NCBI GenBank assembly: GCA_000433255.1 | Contig: HF998206.1 | Coordinates: 1-11,860 of the forward strand | Source: Coprobacillus sp. CAG:605 | GTDB taxonomy: Bacteria; Bacillota_I; Bacilli_A; RF39; UBA660 | DNA length: 11,860 bases | Direction of reading: 5' to 3' | Shown: positions 1-5,741 of the stretch, in pieces | Layout of the letters: the number at the start of each line of letters is the position of its first letter | How positions within the stretch are numbered: position 1 is the stretch's first letter | Program-made: the position numbers and the translations under genes | Notes under the pieces: generated by a model | The model's input: only the letters and a program-made list of their open reading frames with translations | What the model was told of the DNA's origin: nothing | Databases searched by the model: none

Positions 1-215
1 CATTCACCATCAATATAACTAGCAATAAGATCATCATTCTTAATAAATGGCTCAACAGTTGTTTCATAAGCAGTCATTTCATTCTTAGAAGTAAATTTAG
101 AGTATGTAAAATAAATAATAGATATAGTAACTACTAAAACTAAAGATAAAATAGTACCATATTTGTAGACATCAGTCCTATGCTGTGCCCACCATAACTT
201 ACGTTTAAAATTCAT
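1..215 (-). CDS. N-terminal part of a membrane-anchored/exported protein (partial)
   Basis: The gene starts at the ATG at 213-215 behind a strong GGAGGTT ribosome binding site (about 221-227), and the open frame runs off the left edge after 71 codons. The N-terminus is basic (K4, R5, K6, R13, K18) and is followed by one hydrophobic segment at residues about 19-38. That pattern suits an uncleaved signal anchor or a signal peptide. The remaining 30 or so residues are polar and acidic and would lie outside the cell. The last visible residues (SYIDGE) resemble the start of extracellular regions of large surface proteins in gut Bacillota, but that is only an impression. No catalytic motif is visible, so the function is unknown. 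A good promoter precedes it, so it is probably a separate transcription unit. Confidence 0.7.
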   Translation of the reverse strand, partial: MNFKRKLWWAQHRTDVYKYGTILSLVLVVTISIIYFTYSKFTSKNEMTAYETTVEPFIKNDDLIASYIDGE

Positions 216-275
216 ATTATAACCTCCAAAAGAAAACATTTTGCATTGCGTTTCATATGACATTTCGTATTTCGT

Positions 276-304
276 ATCATACTATAATTAAAGTATAACA
301 CAAA
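276..304 (-). promoter_or_regulatory. Promoter of the partial membrane-protein gene
   Basis: On the minus strand the -10 TATGAT (276-281) lies 17 bp from a -35 TTTGTG (299-304). Transcription would start near 268 and give a leader of about 50 nt to the ATG at 215. The leader includes two tandem copies of the 7-mer ATTTCGT (plus strand, 262-275). Confidence 0.45.
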
Positions 305-441
305 ATATCGTATTTGTGCATAAAACTTACAACAGATATATTGTAATATGTGTATGCTAACTGATAACTAAATACAAGTATAGTACATAAAAAGTGCAAA
401 AAATGTCGAAAAAAGTAACAAAATTAGGCAAAAAAATTTAT

Positions 442-467
442 AAAAAAACTCTACTATCAAAGTAAAG
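442..467 (-). terminator. Rho-independent terminator of the ATPase gene
   Basis: The minus strand reads CTTTACT-TTGAT-AGTAGAG, a 7-bp stem with one G-U pair (449-467), followed by seven U residues (442-448). It starts 10 bp after the TAG stop of the ATPase gene. Confidence 0.65.
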
Positions 468-476
468 CTCTTAAAA

Positions 477-1703
477 CTATAATTCTCTATTCTCATAAAT
501 AAAGTCAACAATATTAACATTATTAATACCATCAATATTCTCTTGTAAGATAATATCAGCTAAAAATAAATATCTAGGATACATCTCTTTAATTTCATAA
601 AAAGGTCTATACTCTCTTTTAAATGTCTTTTCCTCTTGAACATTCTTAGCAACTTGTAAATAAAAATATTTATCTATACCACGTCTAGCTATAAAATCAC
701 ATTCTAAATTACCTATTCTACCAACACTTAAATTATAATCATGGCTCATTAAATAGATAAATAAAATATTTTCTAACACCGGACCATAATTAATTCTATT
801 ATCCGTATTTAAAGCATAATAAATGCTTAAATCAGCTAAATAGTATTTTTTATCACCATCTAACACTATTTTAGACTTCATATCAAATAAATCACATGGA
901 TATATTATTTTAGCATTCTCTAATAACTCAATATATGTTTTGATAGTTCTTCTATCAATAGTCATTTTTAAACTTTCAGTTAAATATTTGTATATATTGC
1001 CAATTGAGATAATTGCCCCAAAATTATTAACAACATATTTTTCAATTATTTCAAATAACTCTTTATCTTGAATTTTCTTATGATTTTTTATATCTTTTTC
1101 AAAAATTTGGTCAATAACACCTTTAGTATATAATACCTTATCATTATGATTATCATACATTAATGAACCTGGAAATCCACCATCTCTTATGTATTCTTCA
1201 AATTCATGATATATATTAGCACTTACAGTTTTGCCTAAAAACTTTTTCATATCTACATATTCATAAAAATTTAATGGCAAAACTTCTATTTCAATATATC
1301 TTCCTGTAATTTTAGTAATATTCTTTCCCTTAAATATACTATTATTAGAGCCAGTTAAAAATATAGAGTAATTGTCTTCTAAACGATAAGCATTAATTAA
1401 TTTTTCATAATCTTCGACATTTTGAATTTCGTCAATAAAAATATATTTAAAATCTTTATCCGTAATTAAACTATCTATCAATTGTTCTAAAATATTTGGA
1501 GTAGTTATATTATAATTATCTAAATCAATATATATAATATCTTTATCTAAAACACCATTATCTAATAGTTCTTCTATAATAGATTTTAAAAGAAAAGTTT
1601 TACCACAGCCAAGTATCCCTGTAATAATTTTAATCATTGAACTATCATTATAAAGCCCACGTATTCTTTTTAAATAATCTTCTCTCTTATAAATTTTACT
1701 CAT
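477..1703 (-). CDS. AAA-family ATPase with DUF4143 C-terminal domain
   Basis: The protein has 408 residues, normal for the AAA_14/DUF4143 family. The Walker A motif is GILGCGKT at residues 29-36. Walker B is YIFIDE at about 87-92, with D91 and E92. A sensor-1-like TGS sits at 117-119, followed by the TGRYIEIEVLPLNFYEY stretch typical of the family. Residues about 210-290 look like a winged-helix segment. The C-terminal part holds the ECDFIARR and YLQVA stretches of DUF4143, whose fold resembles restriction nucleases, although the usual catalytic lysine position is not clear here. These proteins are very common in gut bacteria and their role is unknown. Suggestions in the literature and by analogy include defence or regulation. 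The gene is monocistronic with its own terminator. The start ATG at 1703 has only a weak AGAAG ribosome binding site. The repeated elements upstream suggest specific regulation. Confidence 0.9.
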   Translation of the reverse strand: MSKIYKREDYLKRIRGLYNDSSMIKIITGILGCGKTFLLKSIIEELLDNGVLDKDIIYIDLDNYNITTPNILEQLIDSLITDKDFKYIFIDEIQNVEDYEKLINAYRLEDNYSIFLTGSNNSIFKGKNITKITGRYIEIEVLPLNFYEYVDMKKFLGKTVSANIYHEFEEYIRDGGFPGSLMYDNHNDKVLYTKGVIDQIFEKDIKNHKKIQDKELFEIIEKYVVNNFGAIISIGNIYKYLTESLKMTIDRRTIKTYIELLENAKIIYPCDLFDMKSKIVLDGDKKYYLADLSIYYALNTDNRINYGPVLENILFIYLMSHDYNLSVGRIGNLECDFIARRGIDKYFYLQVAKNVQEEKTFKREYRPFYEIKEMYPRYLFLADIILQENIDGINNVNIVDFIYENREL

Positions 1704-1723
1704 ACTAATATCTTCTAACTAAT

Positions 1724-1752
1724 AGTTTACTATGCCGTAAGAAATGTCGCAA
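1724..1752 (-). promoter_or_regulatory. Candidate promoter of the ATPase gene
   Basis: The minus strand shows TTGCGA (1747-1752), a 17-bp spacer and TAAACT (1724-1729). Both hexamers match the consensus only partly. The predicted start near 1717 would leave a leader of about 14 nt. The -35 and the whole spacer lie inside the first 26-bp repeat, so a protein binding the repeat would compete with RNA polymerase. Confidence 0.35.
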
Positions 1753-1756
1753 GAAA
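1731..1756. repeat. 26-bp direct repeat, copy nearest the ATPase gene
   Basis: This copy matches 1808-1833 at 23 of 26 positions. Read on the minus strand it is two head-to-tail 12-mers, TTTCTTGCGACA and TTTCTTACGGCA, followed by TA, so the same face of the DNA is presented about one helical turn apart. It covers the predicted -35 and spacer. The layout suggests an operator. Confidence 0.75.
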
Positions 1757-1807
1757 TTTATTCATTTTCACGATATTTATTTGCAAAATGATTTCTTTAG
1801 ATAAACT

Positions 1808-1833
1808 TATGTTGTAAGAAATGTCGTAAGAAA
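1808..1833. repeat. 26-bp direct repeat, distal copy
   Basis: This is the second copy, starting 77 bp from the first. On the minus strand it reads TTTCTTACGACA then TTTCTTACAACA then TA. Its right edge overlaps the U-tract of the terminator behind the metal ATPase gene. Confidence 0.75.
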
Positions 1834-1858
1834 AAAGACATCACCCTAAAGCAATGCC
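1831..1858 (-). terminator. Rho-independent terminator of the cad operon
   Basis: The minus strand forms GGCATTGC-TTTAGG-GTGATGTC, an 8-bp stem with three G-U pairs (1837-1858), followed by at least six U residues (1831-1836). It lies about 10 bp after the TAG stop of the P1B ATPase. Confidence 0.6.
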
Positions 1859-1868
1859 CATATAAATA

Positions 1869-3899
1869 CTATCTATATTTCTTCATAATTCTTAAAGTAT
1901 TTAAAATAGTAAGTAAAGTAACCCCAGTATCCCCAAATACTGCTAACCACATATTAGCAAGACCAAAAACACTAAGTAATAAAATAATAACCTTAACACT
2001 TAAAGCAAATATTAAATTTTCTTTAATAATACGCTTAGTATATTTAGATATATCTATCGCTAAAGGTATTCTATCTACCTCATCACTCATTAATACAATA
2101 TCACTAGCTTCAATAGCAATATCACTACCAACACCACCCATAGATATACCTATATCGGCTCTTTTTAATACCGGAGCATCATTAATACCATCTCCAACAA
2201 AGATAGTAATCTTATTATCTTTACTAACACTCTCATAGTTAGAAAACTTATCTTGTGGCAACATCTCATACTTAATCTCATCAATACCCAAAGTATGACC
2301 AATAACTAAAGCATTCTCTTTCCTATCTCCTGTAAACATATAAGTCTTAATACCATAACTCTTTAACTTACTTATTGTTTCTTTAGCACTTTCTTTAATA
2401 CCATCATCAACACTAATAGACGCTACATGACTACCATTAATATTTAAATGTAACATACATTCATGATTACAAGAGCAAAGTCTTTTATTACCAATAAATA
2501 TATTCTTATCCCCTAGTTTAAATGTTATACCTTGACCTTCAATCTCTCTAAAATCTTTAACATCACTATTATCAACTTTAGTACTCTTTAACTTCAAAAT
2601 AGATTTTGCAATAGGATGATTAGAAAAAGATTCGCCCTTAATTAAAATATCTATTATTTCATCATAATTATATCTACTATCTTCTATCTCTATCTTAGAT
2701 ACATTAAATGTTCCATTAGTTAAAGTACCAGTCTTATCAAATATAACACTTGAAGTATTACATAAATTATCTAAATAATTACTCCCCTTTATTAATATAC
2801 CTTTCTTACTGCTAACTCCTATTCCTGTAAAATAAGATAATGGAATAGATATAGCAATGGCACAAGGACAAGATATTACTAAGAATGTTAATCCTCTATA
2901 GATACTTTCTTTAATGGTTACATCAGTAAATATAGGTAAGAATATCGTTATAAGAATAGCCATAATAATAACACTTGGCGTATATATCTTACTTATTTTA
3001 GATACTGTAGTTTCTGTCTTCGTCTTTTTATCCGTCGCACTATCTAGTAACTCTAAGACTTTAGATACAGTTGAATTATCATAAGTTTTAGTAGCTTTAA
3101 TCTCTATTACTTCACCCATATTAATACTTCCTGATATAACATTAGATTTAACTGTAACATTATCTAAGTCAGATTCTCCCGTTAAAGCCGAAGTATCAAG
3201 TAAAGTACTACCTTTAACAACTACCCCATCAACTGGTATCTTTTCTCCTTTTTTAACTATTAAAATATCATTAATTTTAACATCTTCTACTCTAATTTGG
3301 TCTATCTTATCCCTAACTTTTAAGTTGGCATAAGGTTCTTTAATATCTAATAAATCTTTAATAGATTTTCTTGAATTATTAATAGCTTTTTCTTCTAATA
3401 TTTTACCTATGGTATATAAGGCAATAACCATCATACCCTCTAAAACTTCACCTAGTGCTAAAGCACCTAAACAAGAAATAGTCATTAAAGCATTTTCATT
3501 AATGCCATTACCTTTAAGTAATAACTTAAGAGCATTAATTGTTGTTCTATAAAGTAACATACTATAAGATATCAGATACAAAATTATTTTTATTACTTTA
3601 GGAAATGGTAAGAAATATCCTGAAAGTCCTATTGCTAAAGCTAGTACTAGACACATTAAAGAAAATTCTTTTCTATTCTCTTTCTCTTCTAACGTTATAA
3701 AACACTCTGGCTCAACTCTTCTAACTAAGTCATTTAATTCTTCTAAAGAATAATCTTTATTTGATTCATATGCTATCTTACATGTATTAAAGTTAACTGT
3801 GGCATTGCTAAAGTCTTCATGTTTATTTAGCATTTCTTCAATCTCTCTTGCACAAGCCGCACAATCTAAATTATTAATATTATATTTATATTTCTTCAT
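1869..3899 (-). CDS. cadA: P1B-type heavy-metal-transporting ATPase, Zn/Cd/Pb class (CadA/ZntA-like)
   Basis: Exports divalent soft metals from the cytosol using ATP. Residues are numbered from an ATG six bases upstream (3905). An HMA domain carries a CxxC pair (C15, C18). The actuator loop has TGES at 242-245. The transmembrane metal site is C346-P347-C348. The phosphorylation motif DKTGT has D390. The nucleotide-binding domain has SNHP at 428-431, TGD at 525-527 and GDGINDAP at 571-578. K638 and D659 in the last two helices are the signature of the P1B-2 group, which moves Zn, Cd and Pb rather than Cu. The start was moved to the internal ATG at 3899 because the AAGG at 3906-3909 touches the upstream ATG but is 6 nt from this one. 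The gene overlaps the end of the ArsR gene by 14 nt, which implies translational coupling. A Cys/His-rich patch (C477, C479, H481, C483, H486) in the nucleotide-binding domain is unusual. Confidence 0.93.
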   Translation of the reverse strand: MKKYKYNINNLDCAACAREIEEMLNKHEDFSNATVNFNTCKIAYESNKDYSLEELNDLVRRVEPECFITLEEKENRKEFSLMCLVLALAIGLSGYFLPFPKVIKIILYLISYSMLLYRTTINALKLLLKGNGINENALMTISCLGALALGEVLEGMMVIALYTIGKILEEKAINNSRKSIKDLLDIKEPYANLKVRDKIDQIRVEDVKINDILIVKKGEKIPVDGVVVKGSTLLDTSALTGESDLDNVTVKSNVISGSINMGEVIEIKATKTYDNSTVSKVLELLDSATDKKTKTETTVSKISKIYTPSVIIMAILITIFLPIFTDVTIKESIYRGLTFLVISCPCAIAISIPLSYFTGIGVSSKKGILIKGSNYLDNLCNTSSVIFDKTGTLTNGTFNVSKIEIEDSRYNYDEIIDILIKGESFSNHPIAKSILKLKSTKVDNSDVKDFREIEGQGITFKLGDKNIFIGNKRLCSCNHECMLHLNINGSHVASISVDDGIKESAKETISKLKSYGIKTYMFTGDRKENALVIGHTLGIDEIKYEMLPQDKFSNYESVSKDNKITIFVGDGINDAPVLKRADIGISMGGVGSDIAIEASDIVLMSDEVDRIPLAIDISKYTKRIIKENLIFALSVKVIILLLSVFGLANMWLAVFGDTGVTLLTILNTLRIMKKYR

Positions 3900-4269
3900 T
3901 TTCATCCTTCATTCTATGTTCGATATGTAGAAGTCCAATCTCATACAATTTATTTATATGTTCATCATCTAAGGTATAGTATACTTCTTTACCTGATTTA
4001 TAATATTTAACTATTCCCGCATTTTTAAGAATTGCTAACTGATGTGAGATTGAAGACTTCGTCATATTTAAGACATTAGCAATATCACAGACACACATCT
4101 CTCTATTATCTAATGTCCATATAATATTTATTCTTGTCTTATCTCCTAGTATTTTAAATAGTTCTGAAAGATTATCTAACTCAAAACTACTTGGTCTATT
4201 TTGTAGGGCATCATTAACTCTATCTTGATGGATTATATTACAATCACATATTAATTCTTTTTGTTCCAT
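3886..4269 (-). CDS. cadC: ArsR/SmtB-family metal-sensing repressor (CadC-like)
   Basis: A winged-helix repressor of 127 residues that should release DNA when it binds Cd, Pb or Zn. The helix-turn-helix covers residues about 58-85, with the typical SSISHQLAILKNAGIV recognition region. Two known metal sites can be read. The alpha3N site has C59 and C61 in a CVCD motif, plus N-terminal C8 and C10, as in CadC of Staphylococcus. The alpha5 site has D102, H104, H115 and H118, spaced as in SmtB, with the last ligand His instead of the usual Glu. The start ATG at 4269 follows AAGGAGAT at good spacing. The gene is first in the operon, overlaps the metal ATPase and lies behind two palindromes expected to be its own operators. 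The name cadC is given by analogy. Confidence 0.92.
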   Translation of the reverse strand: MEQKELICDCNIIHQDRVNDALQNRPSSFELDNLSELFKILGDKTRINIIWTLDNREMCVCDIANVLNMTKSSISHQLAILKNAGIVKYYKSGKEVYYTLDDEHINKLYEIGLLHIEHRMKDENEEI

Positions 4270-4282
4270 AGTATCTCCTTTT

Positions 4283-4302
4283 AGTTGAATACTTATTCAA
4301 CT
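4283..4302. promoter_or_regulatory. Operator 1 of the cad operon (palindrome)
   Basis: A perfect inverted repeat with 9-bp arms, AGTTGAATA-CT-TATTCAACT, placed over the expected transcription start. The TTGAATA/TATTCAA core is of the type bound by ArsR/SmtB repressors. Its centre is 31 bp (three helical turns) from the second palindrome. Confidence 0.85.
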
Positions 4303-4308
4303 ATCTTC

Positions 4309-4338
4309 ATTATAGTTGAGTAAGTATTCAACTGTCAA
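4309..4338 (-). promoter_or_regulatory. Strong sigma-A-type promoter of the cad operon
   Basis: The minus strand shows a perfect -35 TTGACA (4333-4338), an 18-bp spacer and a perfect -10 TATAAT (4309-4314). Transcription should begin near 4302. The spacer is completely filled by the upstream operator palindrome. Two perfect hexamers under a repressor suit high output once metal is present. Confidence 0.9.
4314..4333. promoter_or_regulatory. Operator 2 of the cad operon (palindrome)
   Basis: An inverted repeat, AGTTGAGTA-AG-TATTCAACT, with 8 of 9 arm positions paired. It exactly covers the -35/-10 spacer. It is nearly the same sequence as operator 1, so two repressor dimers probably bind on one face of the DNA. 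Confidence 0.85.
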
Positions 4339-4340
4339 GT

Positions 4341-4373
4341 AAAAAAATAACTGATAGACAAAATCTAACAGTT
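4341..4373 (-). terminator. Terminator-like hairpin upstream of the cad promoter
   Basis: On the minus strand AACTGTTAGA and TCTATCAGTT pair (10 positions, one T-T mismatch) around a TTTTG loop (4349-4373), followed by A and seven U residues. It would stop transcription coming from the Fic gene side before it enters the cad promoter. Its arms resemble those of the hairpin at 4528-4550. Confidence 0.55.
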
Positions 4374-4463
4374 AGTAGTTTTTAGAATCAATGTAATAAT
4401 AAATGAAACAATAAATGCAATAATAAACTAATTAGAAAAAAATTTAAAAATATCATAGGAATT

Positions 4464-4515
4464 ATTTCAAAGTGCAAATTCTGCACTTTGAAATCTTAAA
4501 ATTGCACTTTGAAAT
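4464..4515. repeat. 52-bp direct repeat, 3' side of the Fic gene
   Basis: This copy matches 5663-5714 at 50 of 52 positions. It contains a perfect inverted repeat, TTTCAAAGTGCA (4465-4476) and TGCACTTTGAAA (4482-4493), around a 5-nt loop. A third TGCACTTTGAAA follows at 4503-4514, 21 bp from the second. It lies just past the terminator of the Fic gene. Confidence 0.9.
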
Positions 4516-4521
4516 AAAATC

Positions 4522-4550
4522 AAAAAAATCTGATAGACAATCTACCAGAT
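4522..4550 (-). terminator. Rho-independent terminator of the Fic gene
   Basis: On the minus strand ATCTGGTAGA pairs with TCTATCAGAT (10 bp, one G-U) around a 3-nt loop (4528-4550). Seven U residues follow. It begins 10 bp after the stop codon. Confidence 0.75.
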
Positions 4551-4560
4551 ATAATTACGA

Positions 4561-5613
4561 TTACAAAATCTCCCATTCACCATTTCGTTTACCATTTTTT
4601 CTAGCTATTAACCCTTTATTTTGCATTTCACTCATTAAAGTCTTAACCGTTCTTACCGACTTATTAATTTTAATAGCTATTTCCTCTTGCTTTATTAAAG
4701 GATTATCTTTAACAATATTAATAATCGCTTGTTCTTCTAAAGTATACTTGTTATTGACCTTACTACTAATTGTATCATTCACATAATCAATATGAGTATA
4801 TCTATTTTTTAATTCATAATTAGTATTTGATAACAAATTATAGAAAAACTTTTCTAAAAATGATATATCTTCAAAGACATTAGCATTAAAATTTTTATAG
4901 TTAGCTCTAACTAACGAGTTTCTAAAATACCAAGAATGCTCGGCAAAAACATCATCATTAATATTAAATCCAAAAGTTCTCAAATATTTAATAATAAACA
5001 CAGCCGTAGTTCTAGTGTTGCCTTCACAAAAAGGATGCACCTGCCATATATTCGAGGTAAAACGACATAAATGCTTTATCGAATCATCAAATGACAAATC
5101 TTTATATGAAAAGTTTTTTTCTTGTTCAAAGTCATATTTCAAACTATCCATTATCGTATCATATGAAGCATAAATAACAGTATCGCCATTTAATACCCAC
5201 TCATTTTTAGTAAAATTATAAGTTCTTATTTTTCCGGCGTGTTTAAATACTCCCGAAAACAATTTTTGATGAATACTTATAAGTTCAGTTGGACTAAAGT
5301 TAAATGATTTATCGCTTAAAATTTCTGCTATTCTTACGGCTACTTTATCTGCTTCTTCATTATCTTCAGATTCAAGAGATTTTCTCTCATCTAATACTTT
5401 GTAATATTGATTTATTCTATTTTCAACTTCTTTTATATCAATATTTCCTTCAATATGCTCTTTTGCCGTTTCAATTAAATACTTTGAAGGCTTTAAACCA
5501 TCAACATCCTGTAAACCTATAGCAGTTTCCCAATTTTTAGTTTTTTCTACTTCATTAGGTTCTCCTTGTTTAATATATTTTGCCAGTTCTAAGTTCCAAT
5601 TTTCTTTGTTCAT
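4561..5613 (-). CDS. Fic-family protein with VbhA-like N-terminal segment and C-terminal winged helix
   Basis: Fic enzymes usually transfer AMP from ATP to a hydroxyl side chain of a target protein. This one has 350 residues. The N-terminal part (about 28-70, with VDGLKPS and EGNIDIKEV) resembles the VbhA-type antitoxin segment fused to some Fic proteins. The classical (S/T)xxxEG inhibitory motif is not intact: a DG pair (38-39) may stand in for EG, and the S/T position is Leu. The Fic core lies at about 100-260 with HPFCEGNTR at 193-201. The catalytic His, Phe, Asn and Arg are kept, while the usual Gly or Lys before Arg is Thr. Residues 290-350 form a winged helix, suggesting DNA binding and possibly self-regulation. 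The start at 5613 follows AGGAG at 6 nt. The gene is alone and lies between two 52-bp repeats. The target is unknown. Confidence 0.9.
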   Translation of the reverse strand: MNKENWNLELAKYIKQGEPNEVEKTKNWETAIGLQDVDGLKPSKYLIETAKEHIEGNIDIKEVENRINQYYKVLDERKSLESEDNEEADKVAVRIAEILSDKSFNFSPTELISIHQKLFSGVFKHAGKIRTYNFTKNEWVLNGDTVIYASYDTIMDSLKYDFEQEKNFSYKDLSFDDSIKHLCRFTSNIWQVHPFCEGNTRTTAVFIIKYLRTFGFNINDDVFAEHSWYFRNSLVRANYKNFNANVFEDISFLEKFFYNLLSNTNYELKNRYTHIDYVNDTISSKVNNKYTLEEQAIINIVKDNPLIKQEEIAIKINKSVRTVKTLMSEMQNKGLIARKNGKRNGEWEIL

Positions 5614-5634
5614 ATGTATCTCCTAACTATAAAT

Positions 5635-5663
5635 ATTGTATCATATTATCACATATTTATCAA
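5635..5663 (-). promoter_or_regulatory. Candidate promoter of the Fic gene
   Basis: The minus strand shows TTGATA (5658-5663), a 17-bp spacer and TACAAT (5635-5640). The leader would be about 15 nt. The -35 touches the inner edge of the 52-bp repeat. An alternative pair, TTGAAA inside the repeat with TATGAT 18 bp downstream, would place the -35 within it. Either way a protein on the repeat would affect initiation. Confidence 0.5.
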
Positions 5664-5714
5664 TTTCAAAGTGCAAATTTTGCACTTTGAAACCTTAAAA
5701 TTGCACTTTGAAAT
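5663..5714. repeat. 52-bp direct repeat, promoter side of the Fic gene
   Basis: The second copy of the 52-bp repeat (50 of 52 identical to 4464-4515). The 12-bp arms are at 5664-5675 and 5681-5692, and the third element is at 5702-5713. It fills the gap between the serS terminator and the Fic promoter and probably acts as an operator. Confidence 0.9.
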
Positions 5715-5741
5715 TTAAAAAAGAAGACATTAAGCCTTCTT
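5715..5741 (-). terminator. Rho-independent terminator of the serS operon
   Basis: On the minus strand AAGAAGGC-TTAAT-GTCTTCTT forms an 8-bp stem with one G-U pair (5721-5741), followed by a short U-rich tail. Its first arm overlaps the serS stop codon, and its tail abuts the 52-bp repeat. Confidence 0.65.

Noticed and set aside
262..275. Tandem 7-mer ATTTCGT in the leader of the partial gene
   Set aside because: Only two short copies in AT-rich sequence; no palindrome or match to the other elements, so chance is likely.
4472..4786. Open frame on the plus strand opposite the end of the Fic gene
   Set aside because: It lies opposite the winged-helix coding region and the 52-bp repeat, has no ribosome binding site, and its translation looks like the antisense of a real gene.
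5304..5522. Open frame on the plus strand inside the Fic gene
   Set aside because: It is fully antisense to the Fic N-terminal region, rich in Leu/Phe/Tyr as expected from reverse-strand AT-rich code, with no start signals.
4464..5714. Reading the 52-bp repeats as a CRISPR array
   Set aside because: There are only two copies about 1.2 kb apart with a gene between them, no spacers, and no cas genes.
4464..5714. Reading the Fic cassette as an insertion sequence
   Set aside because: The flanks are direct, not inverted, there is no transposase, and no target-site duplication is visible.
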